Below are positions 1 to 9,529 of a DNA stretch of 64,000 nt, one piece after another (the stretch's first letter is position 1; each line of letters starts with the position of its first letter). The stretch is from Paulinella micropora (lineage: Eukaryota; Cercozoa; Imbricatea; Euglyphida; Paulinellidae): assembly GCA_019918135.1 (NCBI GenBank), contig WBZZ01003996.1, positions 1 to 64,000 on the forward strand. Direction: 5' to 3'. The notes under the pieces were generated by a model. The model had not been told where the DNA came from. It saw nothing but the letters and a program-made list of their open reading frames with translations, and did not search any database. Both the position numbers and the translations under genes were made by a program.

Positions 1-529
1 ACAGCCTGTGCAACCGAGAATGGGCAAGCGCCGGTGATCTTGAAGTCTGGCGTGGCATCGCAGCCCTCCTCACCTCTTGTTTCCTCTCACTTGACCAATC
101 GGTCCAGCACACAACAAAAGAAAGCACCAAGAATTACAAGAGACAATAACGAGAAACAAACCAAGCGACAAAAGACTGGAAACCTCTAGTGGCAAAACAA
201 GACTCCTCCTTTTTCCGCTCTCGTCTTTTGCTCAAGTCCAGACAATTTTTTTTAAAAGGAACCAGACAAAAAATAAAAGCAGAGAAATGAAGGGCAAGGG
301 AAAAGAGAAAAAAAAGCACATGAATACAACAGACAGAACGAAAAAATGGAATGGAGAGAGGCGGGCAGGGAACCGACATGGGGGGGGGGCCGAGAGGCAG
401 GCCTTTTCTTTGCGCGGCCCCCCCCCCATTTTAACAAAAAAAAAGACTTAGCGGGGCGCCTGTTCGTCGGGGGGAACGGGGGAGGAAATTATAGGAGAAA
501 GGGAGAAGTGGAAGGCCTTGTTGTCATGG
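1..529. other. Upstream region, possible 3' end of a gene
   Basis: No complete gene is visible. A plus-strand frame is open from the window edge and stops at 147-149; its translation looks protein-like, so it could be the tail of a gene starting outside the window, but it is too short to call. The rest is A-rich, followed by a G10 tract near 379 and a C11 tract near 419 preceded by TGCGCGG. This G/C-tract block lies about 100 bases upstream of the first F-box gene, and a similar block precedes the 18407 gene. Confidence 0.4.
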
Positions 530-1678
530 ATGCGCCCACAAACCATGAAGAGGAAAAAGCGGGCGCGCCCCTGTCGCGACATGCACCTGTCGCGCGACGT
601 GGTCATGCTTGTGCTCAGCTTCCTGGAGCACCGACATTTGTTGGCGCTGCTGGGCGTGTCCAGCACGGGCTTGTGGGGGCACAACCTCCTCCGCTGGCCC
701 GCGCGGCTCGACCTGCCGTGCTTCCCCACCGCCGCGGGGCGGCGGTCGTTAGCACGGCACGGCAGCACGCTCGGCCCCGTGACAGTCAACCCGTTGCTGG
801 CGGGGCCCGCGTCACCCGCCGAGTGCGCGCACTATTTCCCCTGCACCACGAGCCTGCGCGTCATCGGCTGGAAGCACGCCGCTACCACGGCCGCCATGCC
901 GCTACCACAGCTGCGCGAACTGACGCTAGACTGCTGTGACCTGGGCTCCGTGCCCTTGCTGTCTATTTTCGGGCCCCTGCCACATTTGCACACCCTGCGG
1001 CTGCACTGGTGTCGCGGCATTAATAATTTGTGTTTTCTGGCGCGCCTGCCCTCGTTGGTCTGTTTGGACCTGTCCGGTTCGTTCTTTGCACAAACCGAGT
1101 ACCTGCGCTTCGCAACGCTCGCGCGGAACCTGACCAAATTCTGGGCGCCCGACGGCTGGCGCCCTGACGTTTGTCTGGGCGGCCTGCGACAGCTGCGCGC
1201 GCTGCACCTGCCGCGCTCCAGGGCCTTGAACGACGGCGCGCTCGTGCACCTGCGACGCCTGCGCGGGCTCCAAGAACTGTCCTTGCTGTACGTGTCCTCT
1301 ACGCCGCAGGAGCTGGGGCAGCTGCTGGTGTTGGTCCAGGACCTGAAGCTGCGCCACCTGGCGCTGGAATCGGCGGGGCCGTCCAGTGAGGCGTGGCTGC
1401 ACGTAGACGCGCGGCTGTGGCAGGGCTGCGTGCTGGAGGAACTGGTGCTCACGAATGCCGAGCTGCCCTCGTTCGGCCCGCTGGCGGTCCTGCCCCGGCT
1501 GCGGTCGCTGGAGCTCAGGGCCGTCAGCCTGCAGTCGCTAGAGGGGCTGCCAGGCGGGCTGTACCGAACGATCGCACGGGACAGCCACACCCCCGCGGCT
1601 GAAACACTGCTGAATCTGAAATGGGACTCCTTCTTCGACGGGCCCGAAGGGGGATCAACCACGCAGCGGCAAATCTGA
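530..1678 (+). CDS. F-box/leucine-rich repeat protein
   Basis: This 382-aa protein is probably a substrate adaptor for a host SCF ubiquitin ligase: the F-box would bind Skp1 and the leucine-rich repeats would bind the target. The N-terminus is basic (KRKKRARP), followed by an F-box-like helix starting HLSRDVVMLVLSFL at about residues 19-32. From about residue 125 there are roughly eight leucine-rich repeats, for example LRELTLDCCDL, LVCLDLSGSF and LEELVLTNAEL. The first ATG of the frame is at 530; the frame is open a few codons further upstream but without ATG. No signal peptide or membrane segment is seen. It is one of several F-box/LRR genes in this window, a family known to be expanded in some giant viruses. 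The F-box is diverged, so Skp1 binding is inferred. Confidence 0.8.
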   Translation: MRPQTMKRKKRARPCRDMHLSRDVVMLVLSFLEHRHLLALLGVSSTGLWGHNLLRWPARLDLPCFPTAAGRRSLARHGSTLGPVTVNPLLAGPASPAECAHYFPCTTSLRVIGWKHAATTAAMPLPQLRELTLDCCDLGSVPLLSIFGPLPHLHTLRLHWCRGINNLCFLARLPSLVCLDLSGSFFAQTEYLRFATLARNLTKFWAPDGWRPDVCLGGLRQLRALHLPRSRALNDGALVHLRRLRGLQELSLLYVSSTPQELGQLLVLVQDLKLRHLALESAGPSSEAWLHVDARLWQGCVLEELVLTNAELPSFGPLAVLPRLRSLELRAVSLQSLEGLPGGLYRTIARDSHTPAAETLLNLKWDSFFDGPEGGSTTQRQI

Positions 1679-1875
1679 AAATCCCCCGCAGAATTCTGTC
1701 CCTTAGAGATGGGCGCCAGTTCCCCCCCCCCTCCCTGAACGATCGCCCGTTTTGAAAGCGACCGGCAAAAGAAAATTGTGGGCCCGCAAAAAAAGCCCGG
1801 GCGGTGGTTGCGCTTGCTGTTGTTCAAAATTGTTTAACTAAAAAAAAAGGAGACTCTTTGTTTTTCTTTGTTTCT

Positions 1876-2808
1876 ATGCCGAGATTCCCTGCCGACCTAG
1901 CGGTTCCGTGGGCGCTGAATCTGGTAGCCCTCTTGGCGCATCTAGCGATCTTCGTACTCCAGCTTACGGGCCCCCTAGACCTAGCCAGGGGCCTGCCACC
2001 GGCGCAGACCGCTATCGTCACACTGACAGTAGGCCCTTCGCGCGACTGCGCGTTTCGGACCGCGGGCTGGCTGACCGCAACCGCCGCGGGGCCGGGCATC
2101 TCGCTCTGGGGCCTGTCGGTGGCCTTCCACGCCCTCACTGCCGCGGGCCACGCGGCACAGCTGTGGCTGCTGTGCTGGAAAAGTCCGCTGGGCAGTCAGG
2201 CCGGGCGCTGGCTGGAGTACTCAGTCACCGCGCCGCTGATGCTGCTGCAGCTGCAGCTGCTGGCCGGCGAGCGCTCGGCCTCGGCGCTCGCGGTGTCGTT
2301 CTGTCTGTGCAGCCTCATGGTCTGCATCGGGGGTTTGGTGCCGCTGCTCGGCCCGGCGGTGTTCGGCACTCTGGTGCTACCGAATGAAGTGCAAACGCTG
2401 GTCCAGCACCAAAAGACTGCCATTCAAGTGTCGTGGAAGACCGTCACCCGGGCTTGCTGGGCGCTGTCGTGGGCGTTGCTGGCCCTGTCGTTCCTGCCGC
2501 TGTGGCTCGCCGCGCACGGGGTCATCGGCAGCCTGGATGTTCCTGGCCGGACCCTCGGCCTGATCCGGCTCGCTATCTGGTCGGAAACTTTTTTCTTCGC
2601 TTCTTTTGGTATCTGGGAGGCCCTGTGCTACGAATGTCTTGTTCGCTGTCTGCCAGCCCAAAGCTGGCGCGTGTGGACCGAAAGCGGCTATTGCGTCCTG
2701 AGCCTGTCCAGCAAGATGGCTCTCACGGGGCTGGCCCTCGCGTCGCTGCGGGGGCAGTCGGCCGACTGGCTGCCGCAGCCCGGCTGCGCCGCTCTGTGCC
2801 CGGACTAA
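1876..2808 (+). CDS. Heliorhodopsin (retinal-binding 7TM protein)
   Basis: This 310-aa, seven-helix membrane protein matches heliorhodopsins along its length. TM3 carries the family signature RWLEYSV, with the putative counterion E114. TM7 carries YCVLSLSSKMAL, with K280 as the retinal Schiff-base lysine; TM1 reads LNLVALLAHLA. Heliorhodopsins bind retinal and have inverted topology (N-terminus inside). Most have no known pump activity, while one from a coccolithovirus has been described as a light-gated proton-conducting protein. The start is the first in-frame ATG, after a T-rich stretch. The stop is followed by A-rich DNA, and the next gene converges from the other strand 174 bases away. 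Assignment to the family is strong from motifs; channel, enzyme-regulating or sensory activity cannot be decided from the sequence. Confidence 0.92.
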   Translation: MPRFPADLAVPWALNLVALLAHLAIFVLQLTGPLDLARGLPPAQTAIVTLTVGPSRDCAFRTAGWLTATAAGPGISLWGLSVAFHALTAAGHAAQLWLLCWKSPLGSQAGRWLEYSVTAPLMLLQLQLLAGERSASALAVSFCLCSLMVCIGGLVPLLGPAVFGTLVLPNEVQTLVQHQKTAIQVSWKTVTRACWALSWALLALSFLPLWLAAHGVIGSLDVPGRTLGLIRLAIWSETFFFASFGIWEALCYECLVRCLPAQSWRVWTESGYCVLSLSSKMALTGLALASLRGQSADWLPQPGCAALCPD

Positions 2809-2982
2809 AAAAAAAGCCAGACAAAAAAAACAGGTTTCTGTGCGTTGTACTGACGGGCCTCTCCCATTAAAAAAAAAGAGCCAGTGATTTTCTGCCTCCT
2901 GCGTATTTCTGCCCTTGCCTTTCTCCCCTTGCCTTTTCCCCGGTTAAATTCTGGCCACCGTTCAGATGAAAGCCGGCTTTCT

Positions 2983-4050
2983 TTAGTAGCTGAAACTTTC
3001 ACAACCCTTCTCCAAGAACGACGCCTCCACCCGGCTGACCTGTTCCAAGCTGCCGTCTTCCCGCGCGGCCTGGCTGTGGGGCGCTAGCCTGATGGTGGGA
3101 GGCGTCGGCGACGCTACCATCGGCAGGTTGGCCAGGGACTGCTGATGCGAAGCGGCGCTAGAGTCGGGCGTTTGCGTGTAGGCCTCCATGACGGCGCCAA
3201 GCCTCGAACCGCGCGGGCCCGCCGCCAGTTCTTGGTCGGGCGCCGCGTCGTCGTCGTGGCAGAAGTCGCCCTGCTGTGGTGCGCTCTGGACACGCACGGC
3301 CTGCGTGGGCTTGAGGTAAAGCCTTGGCCCGGAAGGGGCCTTTGGCAATTTTGGCAGCAGCTGCAGGGCTACGAGGCAGAGCCATGGCACCGGGACAAGG
3401 GCGGACATGAAGCCGAACGTCCACCGTACGGGGGCCCCCCCGCGTGGCAGCTCTAGACAGAGCCACAGCCCCAAGTACAACGCGTGCAGGGCGGCACAGC
3501 ACGCGGAGGCACACTGCAAGCAGCACAAAGTACGCCTGGCCCGCGCCGCCCGCTCCGAGTCGCTCGTACTGAACGTCCGCTGCAGCGCGCGTATCCGCGA
3601 GTTGCTGCTGAAGAACAACCAGGCTCCGTACAGCTGGGCGCTCAGCAAGAAAGCCCTGGGCGGCCAGTGGTTTTCTGTGGCGGCGGCGAGCGCCCCCGAG
3701 GCTACGCACACCACTAGGCGCAGAAACCTCATGTCATGGCACCGGTTGCGAAGGTTCGAGGGGGCCAGCCCGTACGGGTAGCGTTCTACGCACTCTAGCC
3801 ACACGTGCCACGCCAGCGGCAGCAGCAGGGACTGGTACGCGATCTGCCAGAGCAACCGGTGCCCTTCGCTACGGTCCAGCACGGCGGCCGCGTGCGCTAC
3901 GGTCCAGAACCACAGGCGCAGGGTCGTGAACACGGCGACACGCCGCCGCCGTCCGCTGTCGGTCGCCAGCTGCAGGCACAGCAGCCACGCCACGCCGCAC
4001 ACGAAAGCGGCGGCGCAGGCGATGGACATGGTGGCGGGGCTGAACAACAT
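2983..4050 (-). CDS. Seven-transmembrane protein with long cytosolic tail
   Basis: This 355-aa protein has about seven hydrophobic segments in its first 240 residues, then a polar, proline- and serine-rich tail of about 115 residues. There is no TM7 lysine, so it is not a rhodopsin. The third segment ends in LECVERYPYG, which superficially resembles the E/DRY motif of class A GPCRs; the WHVWLE pattern also resembles TOM1/THH1-like plant 7TM proteins. Neither match is strong enough to name a family. The start is the first ATG of the frame (complement of 4048-4050). It is convergent with the heliorhodopsin gene, and a 346-base divergent intergenic region separates it from the Kelch gene. A receptor or signalling role is only an inference from topology. 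Confidence 0.7.
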   Translation of the reverse strand: MLFSPATMSIACAAAFVCGVAWLLCLQLATDSGRRRRVAVFTTLRLWFWTVAHAAAVLDRSEGHRLLWQIAYQSLLLPLAWHVWLECVERYPYGLAPSNLRNRCHDMRFLRLVVCVASGALAAATENHWPPRAFLLSAQLYGAWLFFSSNSRIRALQRTFSTSDSERAARARRTLCCLQCASACCAALHALYLGLWLCLELPRGGAPVRWTFGFMSALVPVPWLCLVALQLLPKLPKAPSGPRLYLKPTQAVRVQSAPQQGDFCHDDDAAPDQELAAGPRGSRLGAVMEAYTQTPDSSAASHQQSLANLPMVASPTPPTIRLAPHSQAAREDGSLEQVSRVEASFLEKGCESFSY

Positions 4051-4396
4051 TGTTACGGGACAGACTTCTGTTTTTTTTTGCTTTTGTTCCTGTCGGCGGT
4101 ACAAGATGGCCGGGATTGGCTGGTGCTCAAGAGAACAAAAGCCAGAGCGTTCGTTTTTTTTTAATATTATTTTTTTTAGCTTTTTTTTTTTTTAAAAATT
4201 TCACTCCAAAAAAAAGAACAAAAGACGGGCGCGGCGAAAAAGTGGAAACGGTGGGGGGGGGGTGCCAAGAAAGCATTGAGGCCCCCCCTCCCCACCCTTT
4301 CGCCCGTTTCCATTTTGTTGGCTGGAGTGTTTTTGGAGGCCCCCCCCCAACACTTCGCGGCCAGGACGAAAGCTGTGCCAGCGCCCAGCAAAAAAA
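4051..4396. promoter_or_regulatory. Divergent promoter region (7TM / Kelch)
   Basis: This gene-free stretch lies between two divergently transcribed genes. It contains long T tracts around 4155-4195, a G9 tract near 4253 and C8-C9 tracts near 4283 and 4340. The Kelch ATG directly follows an A7 run. No conserved promoter box can be named from one window. Confidence 0.4.
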
Positions 4397-5828
4397 ATGT
4401 CGAGCCACAAGAAAAGGAAGCTGGCGCAGCCAGAAACCGCCGAACATCCGCAAAACCCCCTCGAAGTGTTCGGGGAACTGCTGCACCACGTGGAACAGCT
4501 GTACCAGACGTCTGGCGACCGCTTCACGCAGCAGCGGCAGGACGACAAGGCGAGCCTTGAGATATCACGCAGCACGGAGGGCGACGGCAAGCTCTCGCTG
4601 ACGCTGGTGAGCACTCACACCAAGTGGCGGGGCCTGCCCGAAGCGGGCGCGGGCGCGCGGCGCCAGCTCGCGGCCGAGATCAGCAGGCGCGAGCAGGACA
4701 TCAGGGCCCTGAACGCCGAGAGCGAGGCGCTGCGCCTCCGCGTGGAATGCGACGACGAGCAGGAGCACGACCTCGGCTCCCGGTTGTACCAGGTGCACCA
4801 AGTGATCGGCCGGCGCAAGCAGGAGTTGCAGCGGCTGCGCGCCCGGACCGTGCTGGAAGTGGAGGCGGACGTGGACCACGAGGACCGGCGCCTGGAAATC
4901 ACACTGTCGACGCTGTCGCGGACGTGCACTCAGAAGGCGGCTGTCCCGGCCAGATGCGCGCGGCTGTACGTGTTTGGCGGCTACGGCGGCGGCGCGCCGG
5001 GCGCCCACGACCGGCTGGCGGCTACGCACTGCTACAACCCGAAGAAAGACACCTGGACGCAGTGCGCCAAGCTCAAGCAAGCGCGCTCGAGCATCGCCGG
5101 CGCAGCGCTCGAGGGGCGCCTGTACGCGGTCGGGGGGCTGTGTCCTTGAACAACACGACGACGACAGCGGAGAGGCTGGACTTAAGCCAGCAGGAAAAGG
5201 GCTGGGAAGCTATCGCGCGCGTGCCCTACGAAATCGTGGGTTCCAGCGCGTTGTCGTGGGGCGGCAGCCTGTACGTGCTGGGCGGGGCTTGCAAGGGAAA
5301 GTACACCAGCGACGTGTTGCGCTACGACGCGGTGGCCAACGGCTGGTCCTACTGCTGCGGCCTGTCGCGGCCCAGGGGCTACTTGGGCGCGGCCAGCGTG
5401 GGCGGGCACGCGTACGTCTTCGGCGGCATAGACAACGACAACAAGATCCTGGACCACGCGGAGAAGCTGGAGCACGACCGTTGGGTGGCGGTGGCGCCGC
5501 TGAAGGTCGCTCGGTGGGGTTGCTCGTCGGCCGTACTGAAGGGGCGGTGTACGCCATCGGGGGCCTGGCGGTGGGGGGCCGCGTGCTCGCGTCGGTCGAG
5601 CGCTACGACCCTGCCCTGGACGCGTGGCACGAGGTTGCGCCAATGCGCGAGGCGCGCGAGGACTCGTGCGCGGCGGTACTTGACGGCGAGCTGTACGTGC
5701 TGGGGGGCACTGGCGCGAACCAGGAGCCCCTGGCCAGCGTAGAGCGCTACAACGAGGAACAAAACACGTGGCAGTGCGTGGCCAGCTTGCCCATCAGTCT
5801 CACCCTGGCCGGGTGCGCCGTCGCGTGA
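4397..5828 (+). CDS. Kelch-repeat protein (two frame breaks)
   Basis: About 477 codons in three successive frames encode one coherent protein. The N-terminus (about residues 1-190) is charged with a heptad-like coiled coil (LAAEISRREQDIRALNAES). Six Kelch blades follow, each with the GG doublet and a later Trp, such as LYVFGG, LYAVGG, LYVLGG, AYVFGG, VYAIGG and LYVLGG. Six blades suggest a complete beta-propeller for protein binding, often as a ubiquitin-ligase adaptor. The frame changes at the G6 run 5132-5137 and again at the G4 run 5541-5544. Both are explained by one missing G, and the Kelch pattern continues without loss across each. They may be assembly errors, slippage sites or early pseudogene mutations. 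As the sequence stands, the first frame stops at 5149. Confidence 0.8.
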
Positions 5829-6071
5829 TTGAGAGACAGTTTATTAAAAAAAAAGAAAGAAAAGAAGCAGCAACACGCCGGATCCTCTTCTTTTGTTGGC
5901 CGGAAACGGGACCTCCGTCCCGCGCGAAAAATTGAAGCTTTGTCGCGAGAGACTTTTTACTTAATATGAGTCGTTTCTCTTTTTTTTTGTTTTGCGCCGC
6001 GCTCTCCTTTTTCTTGGTCCGCACTAGGCCTAAACGAGCCTCCGGGCATCCGGGCTTGGCGGCCAGACATT

Positions 6072-6154
6072 CGACGGTCTAGCACCTTGCACTGCTTAGA
6101 ATTTGCGCGGCCGCCTTCGCGTACCACTGCACGCCCCTTGCTGCTAGACCGTCG
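6072..6154. other. 13-bp perfect inverted repeat, possible structured RNA
   Basis: CGACGGTCTAGCA at 6072-6084 is repeated as its exact reverse complement at 6142-6154, with a 57-base loop. The size is near that of a tRNA, but a 13-bp stem and the absence of a T-loop motif rule out a normal tRNA. It could be a small structured RNA or a regulatory stem. Confidence 0.4.
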
Positions 6155-6338
6155 GGTTGGCTTTGCAGGCTGAGCAGTTCCTAGGCTTTTTCGGACCAGA
6201 GACGCACAGACATAGTTTTGGTTGTTGCCACGTGTTTTAAGGTATTAGCTGATTGTTAAAACGGAAAGAACAAAGGTCTTATTTATTTTGAAAAGAGTGC
6301 GCAGCGGAAAAAATGGAGATGGGGGGGGGCCTCCCGTG

Positions 6339-6370
6339 TTTTAGGCATTGAGCTGCCTAATGCCTGAAAA
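6339..6370. terminator. Short hairpin, possible transcript 3' end
   Basis: Arms TTTTAGGCATT and AATGCCTGAAAA pair over about 11 bp with one unpaired base and a 9-base loop. Such AT-flanked hairpins mark transcript ends in some giant viruses, but this one lies 500 bases past the Kelch stop, so its role is uncertain. Confidence 0.3.
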
Positions 6371-6429
6371 AACATTGAGTAGTTTCAAGTGACAGGTGGG
6401 GGGGGGGCCACAAACAAAGTCCAAGCAAC

Positions 6430-6710
6430 CAATTGTGTGTGTGTGTGGTGCATAATTCGTGTCCTAGGGTCGTGTTTCTGTGTGCAGGGTCATCTATTTT
6501 CTGTACAGGCGCATTGTCATTGTTGTTCATCTACCGTGTGCAGGGGAGAGGGAGGGGGTTGTTCTGTACATATTTTGTCTTTTGTTTGTGCTTGTGTGTA
6601 ATGGTGTGTGTTTCGTGTGTGTATTGGTGTGTGTTTGTGTGTGTAATTGAATGTGATTGTGTGTATCGTCGTGTGTATCTTCGTGTGTGTGTATCGTCGT
6701 GTGTGGGGGG
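6430..6710. repeat. GT-rich microsatellite
   Basis: Irregular TGTGTG and CGTGTGTAT units extend for almost 300 bases upstream of the 6784 gene. The tract is low complexity and gives spurious open frames on both strands. Confidence 0.8.
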
Positions 6711-6783
6711 CCGCCGAGCGTGAAGAAAAGAAAAAAAGGCGCGACATGTTGTTCGGCGCCTGCCTTTTTTTGACAGACAAAAA

Positions 6784-7602
6784 ATGGCCACCGAACCAAG
6801 CGCGGCGCTTCCTGTTCCTGCTCAAACTGCCGTCAGGCCTTTGCCGACGTACGGGGCCCTACAGAGCATCCGTGTGTTCGGGCTGACCGGCACCGCACTC
6901 GTGGCCACGGGCTGCCGTGTCCATATTCACGTGCGTTACCAGCGGACCGAAGAAGAGAGCGACCACAGCGACTCAGAGGACGGCTCCCATGACGAGGACG
7001 ACGTTGTACCCGACCATGCGCTGGACCATTGCCAACTGTCGCAGATCCCAGAGGCTGCCCGCACAGCTTCTTGGCTCCTGTCGCTAGCCCGCCGCCCGCA
7101 GGCGTCCTGGTTCGAAGCCCTGTTCATCAACAAGCCCACAGCCTGCACGGAGCTGAAGGGGTCGCTGGGCAAGCCTAACCAGCAGGGCCAGTCCAAATTT
7201 TCGCTGCGCACGACCGTACCCGGCGGCGAGCACGGGGAGACCACCATTTCGTTCTCCTTCGAGTTTCTCCTGGACGTACCCCCGGACGCCAAAGAGCCCG
7301 TGCCGCTTAGCTGCGGCGGGGCCGGCGACGTGGAGCAGTTGCTGCAGGACAAGCTCGCGCAGCTCCGGCCCTGCTACGACACCCTGCTGAGCGCCGCCGA
7401 GGAGAGGATCAGCGCGTCCAAAGTACTGCACGACTTGTTGCCTGCGACCGGGTGGGACCTGGCGCGCCGGCGGCGGGAGAAAATGCAACTGTTTGTGCAT
7501 GACAGTTGGGGCTCGGTCAGCACGCTGAGACGGACCAGCCGCACTTCCACTGGTGGGCTTTCCCCTAGGAAACGCCTGCCAGACCCGTACGCCTTTCGCT
7601 AA
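6784..7602 (+). CDS. Hypothetical protein with acidic segment
   Basis: This 272-aa protein belongs to no family I recognise. It has a short N-terminal hydrophobic-polar part, a strongly acidic serine-rich segment at about residues 55-75 (SDSEDGSHDEDD), a folded-looking middle and a basic C-terminus (RRRREK; PRKRLPDPY). There are no membrane segments or cysteine clusters. The ATG follows an A-rich leader (GACAGACAAAAA), like other starts here. The stop is followed by a T7A8 palindrome. The acidic patch and basic tail would suit a nucleic-acid- or chromatin-associated protein, but that is only a guess. Confidence 0.65.
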   Translation: MATEPSAALPVPAQTAVRPLPTYGALQSIRVFGLTGTALVATGCRVHIHVRYQRTEEESDHSDSEDGSHDEDDVVPDHALDHCQLSQIPEAARTASWLLSLARRPQASWFEALFINKPTACTELKGSLGKPNQQGQSKFSLRTTVPGGEHGETTISFSFEFLLDVPPDAKEPVPLSCGGAGDVEQLLQDKLAQLRPCYDTLLSAAEERISASKVLHDLLPATGWDLARRRREKMQLFVHDSWGSVSTLRRTSRTSTGGLSPRKRLPDPYAFR

Positions 7603-7719
7603 ACGATCTTTTTTTAAAAAAAATTCTTTTTGTGTGTGTACCAGTGCGCCTTTTAAAAAAAGAGTACAAATCAAACCTTTAAACAGCCAAAAAGAAAGAA
7701 ACCTCGCCACCCTCGCTCA

Positions 7720-8488
7720 ATGACCAGTGACGACTTGTACCAATGTCTGACACCTGAACTCTGGAATTATGTGACAGAAGGTCTCGACGGAGAAAATGAC
7801 CAAAAACAAGTAGTACAAAAAATCTACCCACCCGCAGCCGAACGTCGCTTCCTTGAACAGCTCGAAAACAAGAAAGCCCTGCACATTGCCTGGGAAAATT
7901 GTGTGCGGGGCGAGCGCGCCTTCTCAGTAGACATCAAGACACTCACGGAGCTGGTACACAAATGTCGGTACGATTCGTGGTTGCCTTCATCTCTGAACCT
8001 CTTCGGCCGCGACGGCCAGACAGCACGAAAGATTGAAGCCTGGCTGACACAGCTCTGCACGCTGCCGCGACTGATCCAGAACCTGCGCAAGGTCACTATC
8101 CAAAAAATAAGCCTGCCGCGTGCCCTTATCGAAAACCTGACGGGCGTGTTCGAACTGCGACTGTCAGACATCAGCATCATTGAAGCTACGGCCGCCCGCT
8201 GGTTCTGCGCGCGCTCCCTATTGCACGCGCCTAAAACTGGAACGCACAACAACACTGCTAACGACAGAGTTCTGTGTCAGCGGTCCCTGCAGGGTTAGCT
8301 TGTTTAAAGTCAGTTCGCCAGAAATCTCCGTGATCTGGCACTGCCGAACACAAGGCTCGTCGCTCTACCTCGAAAAATGCAATGAGGCCATCGGGGTCCG
8401 GCTAAAAAACATCCTGCGGCAAAATGTTCAGAACCTGGACCACCTTAATTTAGACATATTGAAACCCGCGAGAGAATCAGTTGCTTGA
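7720..8488 (+). CDS. Hypothetical protein, one frame break
   Basis: An ATG frame runs from 7720 to a stop at 8296-8298. A second frame, entered around 8215-8235 in a GCGCGCGCTCCC stretch, continues to 8488 with the same leucine-rich character (LRLSDISI before, LKLERTTTLL after). One extra base would explain the break. The reconstructed protein is about 255 aa. Its second half has weak LRR-like spacing, and the first half has no recognisable domain, so this may be a distant member of the local F-box/LRR group. GC content is lower than in neighbouring genes. The gene is followed by AATAAA near 8526 and then the fold-back repeat array. Confidence 0.5.
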
Positions 8489-8602
8489 TCCTGCATCTTT
8501 TTTAAAAGTACCAAAACAATCGTTTAATAAAAAGAGCGAAACTTAATCACTTTTTTTTACGCTGGATCGCGCCCACTTCCGGATGCATTTGACATCTTCC
8601 CA

Positions 8603-9479
8603 GAACCCGGTGAATTTTCGCGACAAGACAGCCCTTTTGCCGCAAACTCCAACAGATTTTTGCGAAACGGCTTCTGACGGGTTTTGCGGCCTCCCGACAG
8701 AATTTTTTTTTAGCAAAGGACATTTCGGCAATCTGCTAAAGGCAAGTTCAAAAAATTTGGGGAGGCGAAGGCGGGCGGGGAAAAGTTTTCTGATTTCTGT
8801 AAAATTTCCCCGCCCGCCGTCGTCTCCCGATTTTTTTTTTTTTTGCTCTCAAACAGTGTTGCCGAAATGACCAAATTCTTTTTCTAATCTTTACGGAACC
8901 TGGTGAATTTCGCGACAAGACAACCTTTTGCCGCAGACTCCGACAGATTTTTGCGAAACGGCTTCTGACGGATTTTGCGGCTACCGACAGAAATTTTTTT
9001 TAGCAAAGGACATTTCGGCAATCTGCTAAAGTAAGTTAAAAAATTTGGGGAGGCGAAGGCGGGCGGGAAAAAGTTTTCTGATTTCTGTAAAATTTCCCCG
9101 CCCGCCGTCGCCTCCCGATTTTTTTTTTGCTCTCAAACAGTGTTGCCGAAATGACCAAATTCTTTTTCTAATCTTTGCGGAACTCGGTGAATTTCGCGAC
9201 AAGACACCCTTTTGCCGCAAACTCCAACAGATTTTTGCAAAACGGTTTCTGACGGGTTTTGCGGCTCCTGACAGAAATCTTTTTTCAGCAAAGGACATTT
9301 CGGCAATCTGCTAAAGGCAAGTTCAAAAATTTGGGGAGGCGACGGCGGGCGGGGAAAATTTACAGAAATCCAAGGCTTTCCCCGCCCGCCGTCGCCTCCC
9401 GAATTTTTTGACATTTTAAAATTCAGCTAATTTCCAAAATGGCGAAATTCTTTTGAATTTTTTTTTTTTTGAATCTCTA
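8603..9479. repeat. Tandem fold-back repeat, three units
   Basis: Three units of about 284-301 bp start near 8603, 8895 and 9179, and a fragment of a fourth starts near 9480. Each contains GAATTTCGCGACAAGAC, a TTGCCGCA element, AAAGGACATTTCGGCA, and a hairpin with arms GGCGGGCGGGGAAAA and TTTCCCCGCCCGCC. The same elements occur at 24.3-24.5 kb and 51.9-55.3 kb, so this is a dispersed family. It resembles a non-coding MITE-like or fold-back element; no transposase is nearby. Confidence 0.85.
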
Positions 9480-9529
9480 CGGAACCCGGTCAACTTTCGC
9501 GAAACTTCCTTTTTTTGCACCTGGTGATT

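Larger units (their letters stand above)
5829..6783. other. Long gene-free region
   Basis: This 955-base stretch has no convincing gene. It begins with TTTATTAAA after the Kelch stop (a polyadenylation-like signal). It then holds a long-range inverted repeat at 6072-6154, a G9 tract near 6321, a hairpin at 6339-6370, a G8 tract near 6401 and a GT-rich microsatellite at about 6430-6710. Open frames in the GT region are low-complexity artefacts. Confidence 0.6.

Noticed and set aside
2983..4050. Second rhodopsin
   Set aside because: Seven helices are present, but TM7 has no lysine for retinal and none of the TM3 motifs occur.
6072..6154. tRNA gene
   Set aside because: The size fits, but the stem is 13 bp and no T-loop (TTCRA) or anticodon arm can be drawn.
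6389..6723. Small Val/Cys-rich open frames
   Set aside because: They lie entirely in a GT microsatellite.
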